Below are positions 1-10,429 of a DNA stretch of 64,000 nucleotides, one piece after another (position 1 is the first letter of the stretch; each line of letters begins with the position of its first letter). The stretch is from Candidula unifasciata (Eukaryota > Mollusca > Gastropoda > Stylommatophora > Geomitridae). The position numbers and the translations under genes were made by a program. The notes under the pieces are model-generated. The model saw only the letters and a list, made by a program, of their open reading frames with translations, was not told where the DNA came from and did no database searches. The stretch spans positions 532,310 through 596,309 of the forward strand of contig CAJHNH020008450.1 in the NCBI GenBank assembly GCA_905116865.2. The letters are read 5' to 3'.

Positions 1-690
1 ACTGCAGGTTCTCCATAAAGGCTTTCAGGATCGCTGTCCTGCTGCAGAACTGGGATAAACCCCGAATGAATCCTCCTGCTTATCCTCATTCGGAAGGATG
101 GTCTTTTGAAAGACCTTTGTTGCTTCATTTTGATCTTTCTGTGGGATCTTTTAGGGTATTGTCTGTGTCATTTAATCCCCTGTGCCCATTAGCAAAACGT
201 CACTCACCAAACTATAACAAGAAATCCAGCCCTCTTAAACTTCAACTAAACTGTTAGCTCTTCAGTCCCAGAAGATGATAGCTTATGCCTGGTTGAAGCA
301 ATAATGATGATTTAAAAAGCAATGGCATACTATACACACAGGGCCCAAATACATGGCATATTGTTGGGTGACTTTTGGTTGTTGGATTGGTTAAGTTTGC
401 CACGCCTGACTTGAAATGTGCAAAAATATAAAACGTGTTAACTGGTGTACACGAGTTATATCCACAACAGCTGGTGCATTGTTTGTCACTGCAAGAGATA
501 ACCCTGGAACAAACACACACACGCACGGGCACAAATTATATCTTAGCCATTCAGTGTGGCACACAGAAACCAGATCATAGTTATAATCAAAGCTAATCTC
601 AGTAAGTTGAGCGGGTCCGATTTTTTAAACGAATGACCGATCTTGACCTGCGCACGGCGTCACATTACAGAGGTCGACTTTATTTCTCGA
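1..690. other. Unassigned sequence, no gene recognised
   Basis: Only short open frames (under 95 codons) occur here and none shows a recognisable domain, signal peptide or plausible splice pattern. No family shared with the rest of the window was recognised. Confidence 0.4.
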
Positions 691-764
691 GTAAGTTCCT
701 AGAAGCAGTTCCTTGAACATTACGGAAAGTAATAACCAATCATTACAAATAATTCTTTATTTGG

Positions 765-1290
765 TGATCGAAAGTAAAATGCAGTCAGTACAATCATGTT
801 ATCTTCTAGTTGAAAGTAAAGCAATCATTACCAATGTACTATTATTTGATGATCAAAACAACCTGTAAGTATTTCAGTAAAGTATTGTTGTAAGCGCAGT
901 CATTACAAACATTTGTCTTCTAGTCGAAAGTAACATGTAATCACTGTAATCCTTTATCTTCTAGTAGAAAGTAACATGTAATCATCGCAATCCTTTCTCT
1001 CCTAATAGAAAGTAACATGTAATCATCGCAACCCTTTCTCTCCTAATAGAAAGTAACATGTAATCATTGCAACCCTTTCTTTCCTAATAGAAAGTAACAT
1101 GTAATTATTACAATCCTTTATCCTCTAGTAGAAACACGCGATCACTACAATCGTTTATCTTTTACTCGAAAGTAACGTGTAATCATTTCAGTTTTTTTAT
1201 CTTCTAGTCGACAGTAACACGTAATCGTTACCAATAACTTCTTAGCTAATGATGGAAAAATAATATGCAATCGTTATTGCTTATCCTTTA
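765..1290. repeat. 41-bp tandem repeat (degenerate minisatellite)
   Basis: Units of the form GAAAGTAACATGTAATCAT...CTTTCTCTCCTAATA recur with a 41-bp step, clearest from about 922 to 1130 (unit starts near 922, 963, 1004, 1045 and 1086). Outer units on both sides are diverged but keep the GAAAGTAA and ATCATT/ATCGT landmarks. No coding potential is seen. Confidence 0.85.
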
Positions 1291-1329
1291 CATTTTGACA
1301 GCAAGTAACACCAAATCATAGAAACCACG

Positions 1330-1417
1330 ACACTGGGTTACAACCTGGTAACAGTGAGACGCCAAACCACACACTGGGTTACAACCTGGTAACAGTGAGA
1401 CGACAGACGAAGAAGAA
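1330..1417 (+). repeat. LINE-A 3' terminal fragment, duplicated, with short GAA tail
   Basis: The segment ACTGGGTTACAACCTGGTA...CAGTGAGACG occurs twice with a 41-bp step (1330 and 1371). It matches the extreme 3' end of the LINE-A family, seen as the reverse complement near 5650 and 49870. The second copy continues into CGACAGACGAAGAAGAA, the short GAA tail typical of that family. Confidence 0.65.
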
Positions 1418-1833
1418 ATATCTAGAAACGTAAATGCAAGCGAAAATCTACAAACAGGCTTAATTTTCTTGGGCCATTTGTTCCTGTGTGGGTCCTGAAC
1501 CAACTCAGGCCGAGCTTATCTATCCTTCCTCGGGGGACACTAACACAATAGAGGTACTTGCATTAACAGGGAAGTGGTTGTCGACAATGTCATTACCGAA
1601 GCGCCAGGAAATCCTGACTTATTTATATAGAGTAAAATCATTTTCGTTATCTGCTTCTTCAGTAGCGATTACTTTTACTTCTTCCTCTCCCTCTTCTTTC
1701 TTTTCTCTTCTCGATCCGCTTTCTCTTCATTCTTCTTTTTCTCTTCTACATCTCCTCCTCTTTATCCTCCTCCTTTTCATCTTCTTCTTATTGTGGTCAT
1801 TCTCGCTCTTCCCTTTTATTTCTTCTCTTCGTT

Positions 1834-1843
1834 CTTGTTGTGG

Positions 1844-1875
<32 letters not shown>

Positions 1876-2157
1876 CTTCTTCTTCTTCTTCTTCTTCTTC
1901 TTCTTCTTCTTCTTCTTCTTCTTCTTCTTCTTCTTCTTCTTCTTCTTCTTCTTCTTCTTCTTCTTCTTCTTCTTCTTCTTCTTCTTCTTCTTCTTTTTCT
2001 TCTTCTTCTTCTTCTGCTTGTTCTTGTTCTTCTTGTTCTTCTTGTTCTTCTTGTTCTTCTTGTTCTTCTTCTTCTTCTTCTTCTTCTTCTTCTTCTTCTT
2101 CTTCTTCTTCTTCTTCTTCTTCTTCTTCTTCTTCTTCTTCTTCGTCTTCTTCATCTC
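1834..2157. repeat. GTT then TTC microsatellite
   Basis: A (GTT)n tract (about 1834-1875) runs into a long (TTC)n tract with TTG interruptions around 2020-2060. Read in three frames it gives poly-Ser, poly-Phe and poly-Leu open frames of up to 256 codons, which are artefacts of the repeat. It is homopurine-homopyrimidine for most of its length. Confidence 0.97.
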
Positions 2158-2313
2158 CTTCTTATTCTTATTCTTCCTTGTCTTTTCTCGCCCCCCCCCC
2201 ACCCAACTCTCCCTCTCCTGTTAGATTCCCACAGATTGCAGATGCCCCACACAGCTAAAGAAATGGAACAGGAGACCAACAAGGACCGTACTTGAAATTT
2301 AATTTAAAAAAAA

Positions 2314-2318
<5 letters not shown>

Positions 2319-2350
<32 letters not shown>
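2319..2350. repeat. AT dinucleotide repeat
   Basis: Sixteen AT units directly visible. Confidence 0.97.
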
Positions 2351-2352
<2 letters not shown>

Positions 2353-2431
2353 TACGTAATTTAACCATGTGGGGGAGGTTGGAATTAAAGCTCACCAGAC
2401 AGCTATGATGAAAAATCGCATGTTCTTAATG

Positions 2432-2452
2432 CAGTGGTCTGCAACGTTTTTT
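2432..2452 (+). repeat. Possible hAT-type terminal end
   Basis: CAGTGGTCTGCAACGTTTTT resembles the CAGTGGTCTGCAACC-type terminal inverted repeats of hAT-family MITEs. I did not find a convincing matching right end, so this may be a solo or truncated end. Confidence 0.3.
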
Positions 2453-2874
2453 CAGTCCGAGGATATGGCAAGATCGACCTTTCCACCCACACACACGCAT
2501 AAAATGTGATTACAAATTGAAGGACAACGCATTCCGCAAAAAGCGAAACAGAAAGTATGCAGAAACGTTTTGGTCAGAATTTGTTCTTTCTCTACAATTA
2601 AATGTGCGTGTTATCATTTTTTTTTTTTTAATTATAGATTAACAACCCATTCATCAAAATTAAAAATTAAAATGTACTTGTTTTGTTTAATAAACAGTTT
2701 TTGAAAATATTTAGTTTACAATTAAACTAAATCAAATTTTAAATATAACGGATTATTACAAGTTTATCCGAGCTCATTTTCAAAATTGCTTGCATTTGAC
2801 CCCCGCACCCCCTTCCCCACAGAGTCTTACACACTTCTTCTTCCGTATTTTGCGCGCACAACCATTTTACAGAT

Positions 2875-2992
2875 CTGGCTTATTTGCATGCAGACCTGGT
2901 TCCTTGGTTCTCGAAAAGAAGAGCAGCACAGAAAACTACGAAATTAGGCTATAACTTGGTATCAGTGAGATGATAAAAGAAGAAGACGAATC
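2875..2992 (+). repeat. SINE-H 3' piece followed by LINE-A 3' tail piece
   Basis: TTGCATGCAGACCTGGTTCC matches the 3' body of family H. From about 2944 the text TATAACTTGGTATCAGTGAG followed by ATGATAAAAGAAGAAGA is the LINE-A 3' end with a short GAA tail, as at 1330 and, inverted, at 5650. Confidence 0.55.
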
Positions 2993-3065
2993 GAAAATTT
3001 ACACTTAAATCAAAGGAGAATACAATTTCAAATTAAACAATGTATAGCAACATCAGAAGAAGGGG

Positions 3066-3112
3066 TTGTTGTTGTTGTTGCTGCTGCTGCTGCTGATGTT
3101 GTTGTTGTTGTT
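3066..3112. repeat. GTT/GCT trinucleotide repeat
   Basis: GTT units change to GCT units and back to GTT over 47 bp. Confidence 0.95.
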
Positions 3113-3325
3113 GATCGCATGAGCTTTCGCCCTTTGGCGCAATGCCATGTAGTGGAATTTACATGTTTTCACAAGCCGTTCTTTTCCTCCGTACAAGGTG
3201 TTCTACCGGTCTGGTCTCAGAGGGAGTAGCGTTCTTCTAGTCTCGTTGAGTTTCAGAAGAAGGGGTAGTCACAATATGTCCAGTGTATGGCGTCTAACGT
3301 TTCGATTACACCAGTCTTTCTTATG

Positions 3326-3505
3326 AATTCGGTAAGGGCTGGGATTTTTTCACGTGGACCTGGACTTCTTCTAATTTCTTTGGTCTCTGGGTAGTGAGAT
3401 CGGACGCCCTGTGCATTGCATTTACCTAAAGCATTTCAGGATCCTCGCCGGTGCTACAGAGTCTGTGCACTGTGCTGAGCTTCTTCGGACTCAAGACTTG
3501 AGTCA
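3326..3505 (+). repeat. SINE-F fragment
   Basis: GGTAAGGGCTGGGATTTTTT, then GTCTCTGGGTAGTGAGATCG and GCATTTCAGGATCCTCGCC, match in order the reverse complement of the fuller family F copy at 30430-30830. The head with box A and box B is missing, so this is a 5'-truncated copy. Confidence 0.65.
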
Positions 3506-3871
3506 GAAGAAAAACTTAGCACTAATGTGTTACTACCCGTGTGCCATGATGTTGATTCGTTGCTCAAATCTCAAACCTCTCAGGAACAATAACAACACAA
3601 ACACCATCACTAAGAAAATATCCCAGACAAAACAATGTATTTTCTTTTTATTTACACCAGGGATTGATCTGGTCTCATGTCTGCTCGTCGAGCCTGGCGT
3701 CGCTTTCATTTAGCGTTCGTTCTATGAGACTTCTCGAGGGCTACAATAATCTGGTGTTAGCAAACGTTTCGTACAATAAGCTGTGCTCTTCATCATGCCC
3801 AAGAAGACAGGGGCTGGAACCCCTTTCAGGCATCTGTCAGCGCTACTGTAATATACACTGTGTGATGAGTA

Positions 3872-4095
3872 CTGGAACTTTTTTCCACACCTTTAGGCAT
3901 ATAGGGCTAGACCTATATTTTGATAGACCAATCGGAACAAGATGGGTGATGTAGTCAGCATCAAACCGGTCGATTTACTTCCCGGGACTGCACCCGTTAC
4001 CCATTTGAGGCTGGGTCGACCAAGGTCATTTTTGAAATAAGTCTGTCTCCGTCAGGGAGCGAACCCACAACCTTCCTTTTACACGGTGGCTAGTA
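3872..4095 (-). repeat. SINE-D, nearly full length
   Basis: Family D is a tRNA-derived SINE. Its sense strand has a head like GGTCTAGCGGCTAGACAC (box A) and GGGTCGTGGGTTCG (box B), then body blocks GTCGACCCAGCCT, CCAAGTGCCGATTGGTCT and AGGTCTAGCCCTATG, ending GGAAAAGGGTCC. All body blocks are present here in reverse complement. The head is degraded (CACGGTGGCTAG at about 4083). Confidence 0.8.
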
Positions 4096-4200
4096 AAAAG
4101 TAAAGGACCCTTTTCCACGCCTTTAGGTGTATAGGGCTAGACCTATGAAGCCAGTACCGACACATTTTCTTCTAGGGAAAAGTCCTGCGTGGAATATTTA
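4096..4200 (-). repeat. Partial SINE-D next to the previous copy
   Basis: A second start of the same family (AAAGGACCCTTTTCCACGCC, then GGGCTAGACCTATG) lies immediately right of the 3872 copy and loses homology after about 60 bp. It is a truncated copy in the same orientation. Confidence 0.65.
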
Positions 4201-4216
4201 TTTTATTACGGGGAGG

Positions 4217-4475
4217 GGGGGGGTCTCCATGGCTAAGTGATCAAGCCGTTTGCCGTGCGCTTCGAAGGTCGTGGGTTCGTTTCACTGCTGCGCCCTTCAG
4301 ATCACGAGTGCACTTTTTACGGAAATCCCTATGGATCGTCGCCGGAGCTACGGAGTTTATGCTCTGCCTAGTGCTCCTGGCAGGGAGCTAGCCGTTCTAT
4401 GGAGAGAGACCGAGCCATATGGGATAAAAATCCTGTGCAATGAAGTCGTTCATCTCTTTACTTTTAAATGTAATT
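4217..4475 (+). repeat. SINE-A (tRNA-derived), full-length-looking copy
   Basis: Head TGGCTAAGTGATCAAGCCG is box A-like and GGTCGTGGGTTCGTTTCAC is box B-like. The body carries CGCCGGAGCTACGGAG and GAGAGACCGAGCCATATGGG, ending in AATGAAGTCGTTCATCTC. The same ordered blocks occur at 15510, 45703 and (inverted) 32484. The open frame through it is not a gene. Confidence 0.85.
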
Positions 4476-4587
4476 AGTTTATCACATTTTCTGTGGTCGA
4501 CAACACTGACCCCGGGTCTTATTTCTCTTCCTCATCTCCAGCGCCCTCGTCAAGTAGGTTCTATATTGCCTCACTTATATCCAAACG

Positions 4588-4845
4588 ATCACCCGCCGTA
4601 ATGTAGCGGATAGATGCTAACCTGCGATTTGAATGTCGTGGATTCAAATCCAAACACAGCCGGATTTTTCAAATGACCTTGGCTCCCACGTCGACACCGT
4701 CTTTAATTGGTACCAGGAAAAGTCATGGGAAGTAAAAGTTACCGGCGTTATGATTACCACATCACTCACAAAGTACCGAGAAAATAAGGCTAACACTACA
4801 TGTCCCAGTACGACTAAACGCGCGGAAAAGGGTCCTTTATTACAC
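4588..4845 (+). repeat. SINE-D, plus-strand copy
   Basis: CCGTAATGTAGCGGATAGAT is the head, GTCGTGGATTCAAATCC is box B-like, followed by GTACCAGGAAAAGTCATGGG and the 3' block CGCGCGGAAAAGGGTCC. This is the one full D copy in the first 10 kb lying on the plus strand, and it confirms the head-to-tail order. Confidence 0.8.
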
Positions 4846-4871
4846 TCGTATATTATCTTTCTCTTTAACAG

Positions 4872-4990
4872 GCTTTGAAGTCAGCTGCGGGTGATTTGGT
4901 TGCAGACCGCTTTGCGGTGCTTTTGGCAACGGTGTGATTGTCGTGCTGCTCAAAGGCAATAGCAAACTTTTTATTTCACCCTTTGTTAAC
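4872..4990 (+). repeat. SINE-C partial copy
   Basis: CAGCTGCGGGTGATTTGG, GCAGACCG and GGCAATAGCAAACT match the middle of family C (see 12905). The head and the 3' end are missing or diverged. Confidence 0.45.
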
Positions 4991-5283
4991 AAAGAAAATA
5001 TAGACCCTCAACCAATTCATGCCAAGCCGTCCTATACTTCGCTTTCGCATTCAGGTTAGCCCGCCCTCTCCATCTTTTTCAACTTCGCCTTCTGGTTCCC
5101 TTCTCCGTGTGTTCTTAGTCTGCTTTTATTTCTATCCCCCTGTGGGTTCCGGTGTATATTGTTCTGGTGTTTTCCCAGGGTGTGTCCTGTTCAAAACCAG
5201 CGTCTTTTCTTCGCTCCCTCTTGATTCACTTGAATTTATGGCAAAGTAGTGAATGTAAAAACTGCCTAGTCTTTTTTATGTTT

Positions 5284-5297
5284 GGGGGGGGGGGGGG
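5284..5297. repeat. G homopolymer (14)
   Basis: An uninterrupted run of G. Confidence 0.95.
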
Positions 5298-5441
5298 TAA
5301 CTATACTTATTGTTCCTTAACAAGCAGTCGCTATAAAAAAGACTAATTCGGGATATGGCATTCAAAGTGGGAGTGCATCTATCTGTTAAACGAAGAACCA
5401 ATAGTCTCCATACAAAACGATAGATATGTAAAACTGTAAAT

Positions 5442-5465
5442 CAGTGTTTTTCAACATGTTTACAC
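5442..5465 (+). repeat. Possible hAT-type terminal end
   Basis: CAGTGTTTTTCAACATGTTT resembles hAT MITE termini of the CAGTGTTTTTCAACC type. A matching right end was not identified. Confidence 0.35.
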
Positions 5466-5631
5466 TTAAGGACCAGTGGAAATTGGAGAGATATTTTGCA
5501 GACCCACTGACTGTCAAGACAGAAACCAACAGCAATGTGACGGCGTTGTGTTCAATAGATCTTGTATCACATTATAGGTTTTCACTAATGCACCATCTGC
5601 TACTGGGCTACTTCGTCGTCATCATTCTCTT

Positions 5632-5905
5632 ACTTCTTCTTCTTCTTTTGTCGTCTCACTGATACCAAGCTGAAGCCCAGTTGTTTTCTGTATTTGTCTT
5701 GCACGTCTCGGGTGGCTTTAATGAATTTATCTTTTTGTAAGGGTTTGGCTGCACCGTTTATCCATCACTTTCTTGACATGGTTTTATTCCAACTTTCACT
5801 CTAACTTTGGTATTCATAACCCTGTCTCTTTTTGTGTCGTTAGTGACCTTGCGAAGACAGCCCATTAGACATGTAGTTATTTATTGTCTTATTGAGCCAT
5901 TATGT
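5632..5905 (-). pseudogene. LINE-A 3' end (reverse transcriptase C-terminal remnant) with GAA tail
   Basis: Read on the minus strand, this matches the LINE-A end at 49855-50376. It encodes a broken peptide resembling MGCLRKVTNDTKRDRVMNT, then KATRDVQDKYRKQLGFSLVS, typical of the region after the reverse transcriptase domain of non-LTR elements. The element ends at TCAGTGAGACGACAAAAGA, immediately followed by a GAA tail (TTC on the plus strand, 5632-5650). Frames are interrupted by stops, so it is dead. Confidence 0.7.
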
Positions 5906-6085
5906 ATCAAATCAGACTAGCCGTCTATTCCTCTAAGATCAAGTTTCATTTTAGGGTTTTCTCCTACACATCCTCGTTTCATCGATCCATTTGTTTCTCA
6001 TGGCAGTGCCTGTTTGATCATTCTCTGATCGTTTTCTTCTTACGATGTGTCCATTTTAACACCGTCTTACAACTGTTGACACTTT

Positions 6086-6281
6086 TCTTCTTCTTCTTCT
6101 TCTTCTTCTTCTTCTTCTTCTTCTTCTTCTTCTTCTTCTTCTTCTTCTTCTTCTTCTTCTTCTTCTTCTTCTTCTTCTTCTTCTTCTTCTTCTTCTTCTT
6201 CTTCTTCTTCTTCTTCTTCTTTTTTTTTCTTCTTCTTCTTCTTCTTCTTCTTCTTCTTCTTCTTCTTCTTCTTCTTCTTCT
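6086..6281. repeat. TTC microsatellite
   Basis: About 196 bp of (TTC)n with one T-rich interruption near 6220. The poly-Phe, poly-Lys and poly-Arg frames over it are artefacts. Confidence 0.97.
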
Positions 6282-6639
6282 AGTCCATTCCGTAAGGCTT
6301 TTGTAGCCAGACACGCACACATTTACACACACACAACTTTTTTCTCATGTCCTTTCAATCACTTCTGACAAAAAGGATCTTCCATGCCATAATGTCAGAT
6401 TGTCTAGTATCTTCTCTCTCGGTCTTTTCTCTGCTTCTTTTCCTCTTTCATTATGATGCACTCTAGTTTTCTCCTCTTTGTGAAAGAAACACTTATGGAA
6501 ATATCGGGGTGTGTAACCAGTGTTATATATTGCAAACTTAGAATGTAATGAGTATGATCCAGTATAACTACTGTTCCTATGGCAAGTTCCTATGATAATG
6601 CCATGACATCCAACTGCTAGTTCCTCATGACTAAGTTAG
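6282..6639. other. Unassigned sequence
   Basis: CA-rich just right of the TTC array, then AT-rich text with no open frame of note and no family I could match. Confidence 0.4.
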
Positions 6640-6770
6640 TTGCATATCCTTGACAGGACGTTGCAGAACCAACCCTAGCATTTTTTGGCTGTTGTGGTTT
6701 TTCTAGGCACATTTACGTCCAGCAGTTTGCCATTGCTTTCTGGAACTTCATGACTACTTTACGCATATAT
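6640..6770 (-). repeat. SINE-C 3' half
   Basis: Reverse-complement family C blocks are present: TTGACAGGACGTTGCAGAAC, GGCTGTTGTGGTTTTTCTAG and CAGTTTGCCATTGC. The tRNA-like head is absent. Confidence 0.75.
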
Positions 6771-6779
6771 AGATCATAA

Positions 6780-7261
6780 TCACGCTTTATAATTTATGGC
6801 GTGTTCTGTTTTTTGTTGCCTGTGCAACTACTGATCTGCTGTAACTGCTGCTTCCATTAACTTTGAACTGCATTTCTAGTGTCGGACTGTCTGTGTTGAC
6901 GCTTCTGACAAATATTTGAAGGAAAAATAAAGATTGGATAAAGTCACTGAGATTTAAAAAAAAAAAACACGCTTGTCCACAGAACTACAAAATGCTCAGA
7001 AGCATAAAATTATCAAAGTGGGCTGATTATCTTCAAAACAAACAATTTCTGGCCCAAATGTAGCGGAAAAATTAGGACAGGAACTGTCCTAGTAACGGTT
7101 ATCTGTAATCTAAAAAAAAAAAAAAAAACTATCTTAAAATTTTCTTTGTCACCTTTTCTTCCCCCCTCTTCTTCTTCCCCTCCCCCTCCTCCTCCTTTAG
7201 TCCTACTTTGCCTTTCAGCGTTACGAAAATGCAATAAGTAAGAGACTTGTTATGTGCTACG
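6780..7261. other. Unassigned sequence with A and C/T tracts
   Basis: AT-rich text with an A tract (7111-7128) and a CT/C-rich tract (about 7160-7200). No gene or shared family was recognised. Confidence 0.4.
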
Positions 7262-7496
7262 TCAAAATAGTTAGTTGCTTATCTTTTACAGGACGTTGCA
7301 GAACCAACCCCAGCATGATTTGGCTGTTGTGGTTTTTCTAGGCAAATTTTACGTTCAGTAGTTTGCCACTGCCATAAATGGTCAGCTTTCGGTGCCACTG
7401 TCGAAACCAACGCAAGACCAACCGTCCGCAGCTGGAAGCGAAAACGTCATCCTGGCAATAAGAAGCTTGTTCACAACGCCTAAGCCACAAAATGCG
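7262..7496 (-). repeat. SINE-C, full-length-looking copy
   Basis: All family C blocks occur in reverse complement, from TACAGGACGTTGCAGAACC through GGCTGTTGTGGTTTTTCTAG and CACTGTCGAAACCAACGC to the head CAACGCCTAAGCCACAAAATG. Box B is mutated here (CTGGAAGCGAAAACG). Confidence 0.85.
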
Positions 7497-7499
7497 CTA

Positions 7500-8110
7500 C
7501 TTAAATGCTGGTATTTACGACCTCGGATATTCTATCTATCCATGGCTGGCGTGATCCACCTCTAGTTCTGCTTCCATTATGTCTAAGTGGCTGGGTCTCT
7601 GTAGCGCACTGTCTGATGGTAGGTTTGACACATGTCCAAACCATTTGTGTCAAGTTTGAAGCCGATGAGGTTTCAGCCGCTATGAGGTGTGTCGGTACAG
7701 TCCTGACAAGGACAAGTCCTTATAACGACTTATCAGAGTCTTAAGGTCATTTTCGTAACTCTATTGATTCCGTTATATATCTTGCCACGTATATCGATTG
7801 TCTGTCTCTTATATTCAGTACTTATTGTTTCTGCAGACGGCAACCATGTCTGAGACAGACGACAGAAAATATTTCTGTGCTTCAGCCAGACTAGTTGAAA
7901 GGCAGAAAAACAAGCAGACATCGAGGTTGCTGTCACTGGAGATAACCGTAATGAGCCGATGATCGATAGAGAGTTGTCTGATTCCGGGTTAGGTTCGAGT
8001 TGTGTGCCCTCGTGTGGATAAACTGAATCTGGCTGGTGTGGCTATCTCCCCTAATGATTACACTTCAGGGTAAATGATATCGTGAGCACTGACGCCGGGA
8101 CGTCGTTTTT
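7500..8110. other. Unassigned sequence, no gene recognised
   Basis: Two short open frames (7505-7744 plus, 7733-7936 minus) lack any recognisable motif. Neither has a convincing splice context. Confidence 0.35.
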
Positions 8111-8113
8111 GAT

Positions 8114-8620
8114 CACCATCATCATCATCACCACCTTCACCATCATCATCAACATCATCTTCCTCTTCTTATCATCATCCATACTATCACTATCATCGTT
8201 ATCATTATTATACTTAACATCACCATCATTCTTATCACAAAATTCTTCTTATCCTCATCATGATTCTTATTACAAAATTAATAATCTTTGACGTCCCCAT
8301 GTGGGACGCAATTTTTCATTATTTTGAGGACCCACCCCGGCTTTTGTCAGAAGTCCAGTATGGCCTAGCGGTTAAATGCGGTTTCTTGACCTCTCTACGG
8401 GTGATCCATCATCCGCATGGTGGTACTTTGTGTCACCGGGTGTTTATCGCTTAGTTGATGTCCTGGTGGGGTAAAATTTACTTACTTATCACACAATTCT
8501 TAATATTATCATCATCATTCTAATCACAAAATTCTTATTTTCATCATCATCATTCTTATTTCAAAATTCTTTTTTTTCATCACCATCATTCTTAAAAAAC
8601 AATTCTTATTTTTAGGATCC
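8114..8620. repeat. ATC-rich minisatellite interrupted by a SINE
   Basis: Units mixing ATC repeats with TTCTTATCACAAAATTCTTA occur on both sides of the SINE-E copy at 8284-8492 (for example near 8228, 8262, 8518 and 8551). The array was probably one block before insertion. Confidence 0.75.
8284..8492 (+). repeat. SINE-E
   Basis: Family E blocks in order: GACGCAATTTTTCATTATTT, ATGGCCTAGCGGTTAAATGC (box A-like), GCATGGTGGTACTTTGTGTC and GATGTCCTGGTGGGGTAAAA. The copy ends in a short ACTTACTTA tail. Other copies are at 9358, 28490, 31530, 61062 and 61310. Confidence 0.85.
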
Positions 8621-8836
8621 TCTTCCGCGCCCTTTATACATATTGGGTATACAGGGCTAGACATATATTTTATAGACCTAAGGTCATTTTGTTGTTTTCC
8701 AGGACTGTACCTGGTACACACTCACTCAAGGCTAGGTCGTTTTTGAAAAAAAAAGTTTGGCCCCGTCAGGACCAGAACCCACGACCCTCCAATCCGCAGC
8801 CGAGTGTCTAGCCGCTAGACCACGGCGGCTCCCCAG
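8608..8836 (-). repeat. SINE-D with well-preserved tRNA-like head
   Basis: The head on the minus strand reads GCCGCCGTGGTCTAGCGGCT (box A) with box B in GGGTCGTGGGTTCTGG. Body blocks are present, ending at the GGATCCTCTTCCGCGCC side. This is a good copy for defining the 5' end of the family. Confidence 0.85.
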
Positions 8837-8839
8837 CAC

Positions 8840-9355
8840 TCCTGTGCAGATTAGGATGTTAAAGCTGTTTTAACTTTTTATTTTTTTTTATTTTTAATTT
8901 CTTACTTTACTCTTAGCCTGCATCTGAAGTTAGAAATATTCTTTACCTGTCCCCGTTTTCATCAACAAAAGGCTGAAGGAACAAAAGAACACCAACGACC
9001 ACCGACTAAGGAAAAGGTAATGATCTGATGGTCGATATGGAACTGTTGTCTGATCCTCAATCCTCTCGTCTGAGTTGTCCCCCGTCACATAGTTAAACAT
9101 TAGCTAGCTCGCGCGGTTATCTCCTCCTAATGATGACAGGAAAATGGCAAATTATTTTGCAACTACTGAAACGGAAATAGTAGTAACGCAGTATCTAATC
9201 GCTTGCCGGCCGACATGAAGGCCTTAGGTTCTAATCTACATTGATATTTCTAGAATGTCTTACCTGTTCCTGACTTCAGGTTGTTGCGTAACCCTTCGGG
9301 AGGCCCCAGCGTAACTGTCGTAGTTTAACTGTAGGAGTCGTATCTGTTTTATTTA
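8840..9355. other. Unassigned sequence
   Basis: AT-rich stretch (8870-8910), then mixed sequence. No gene or family was recognised. Confidence 0.35.
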
Positions 9356-9357
9356 TT

Positions 9358-9581
9358 CTTGTCATCTCCCTGTGAGATGCAATTTTTCGTTATTTCAAGA
9401 CCCACCCTGGCTCTTGCCCGGGGCCGCAATATAGCCCGGCCATAAATAAGGTCTAATGGCTGAACGCGATTTCTGGGACCTCTCCACGGTGATCCTCAAC
9501 CACATGGTGACACGTTGTGTCATCAGGTGTTTATCGCTTGTGTGATGTCCTGGTGGGGTAAAAATCTACTACTACTACTAC
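9358..9581 (+). repeat. SINE-E with ACT tail
   Basis: Blocks GATGCAATTTTTCGTTATTT, GAACGCGATTTCTGGGACC and TGTGTGATGTCCTGGTGGGG are present. The copy ends in (ACT)5 at 9567-9581. Confidence 0.88.
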
Positions 9582-9735
9582 TTGCCATACCTTTTTGATT
9601 ATCACCCTTTAAGTTTTGGCACTGCAGGCTGCAGATTGCGATCCTCAACGGGAGAAATTAACAATTAACTAACATCGGAAAAAAATTTTTTATGATTATT
9701 CTTCCCTTTTCTTCTTATTCTTCTCTCATTCTTCC

Positions 9736-9769
9736 CCTTCTTCTTCTTCTTCTTCTTCTTCTTCTTCTT
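9736..9769. repeat. Short TTC microsatellite
   Basis: Eleven TTC units in a wider TC-rich context (9700-9769). Confidence 0.95.
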
Positions 9770-9904
9770 GCATATAGGACCTCCCAGCCTAGATGGGTAC
9801 CAGGAATTTCTTAAGAAGAAAAGGCGGCTGGTTTACCACATTACCATAAGATAGCCGACTGGTTTTTTTTTTAATGCGTTTAGCACCACATGTTCTCTGT
9901 ATAA

Positions 9905-10160
9905 AAGTACCTTTACACGCCAGTGGCGCATAGGGGATATCAGGCTAGACTCAAAGTTTAACAGACCTCAGGAATGATGTGGTTAACATCCTGCCGGCCG
10001 ACTTTACTTTCAAGGAATTTACCATTTACGGCTGGGTCGAACTGGGAGCCAAGGTCATGTGTAGAGGGAAGAATATCCAGCACCATGAGGGTTTCAAGGC
10101 AGCACGTTCGCATCCGCAGGTAAACGCCTAGCCGCTTCATCATAGCTGCTCCTACCCGAT
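9905..10160 (-). repeat. SINE-D
   Basis: Body blocks GGCTGGGTCGAACTGG, GAGCCAAGGTCAT and the head side CGCCTAGCCGCTTCATCAT are present in reverse complement. More diverged than the 8608 copy. Confidence 0.75.
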
Positions 10161-10162
10161 GC

Positions 10163-10398
10163 ATTAGTTAGTTCCTCCTTCACAGGACGTGCAAAACCAA
10201 CCCAAGCATTTTTGGGCTGTTGTAGTTTTTCTAGACAAATTTATGTCCAGTAGTTTGCCATTGCTTCCTAGACGGTCGGCTTCTCGATACCACTGTCAAA
10301 ACGAAACCAGCGCAAGGCCCGAATCTGGGATCAAATCCGGCACCCCGGCATTACGAAGCGCGTTTGCAACGCCTAAACCTCAGACACCGCATTTAAAA
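10163..10398 (-). repeat. SINE-C, full-length-looking copy
   Basis: Runs from CTTCACAGGACGTGCAAAAC through TTTTTGGGCTGTTGTAGTTT to box B (GGGATCAAATCCGGCACCCC) and the head AACGCCTAAACCTCAGACACC. It abuts the SINE-D copy to its left. Confidence 0.85.
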
Positions 10399-10429
10399 AA
10401 AAAATTCTTTTCATAAAACTGATGCGGAA

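Noticed and set aside
1488..2295. Open frames of 128-256 codons (poly-Ser, Phe, Leu, Lys)
   Set aside because: Translations of the TTC/GTT array in all frames; there is no non-repeat domain.
4250..4310. Functional tRNA genes (also heads at 8608, 15510, 48178 and others)
   Set aside because: Box A and box B are present but there is no complete cloverleaf, and each is followed by a shared SINE body.
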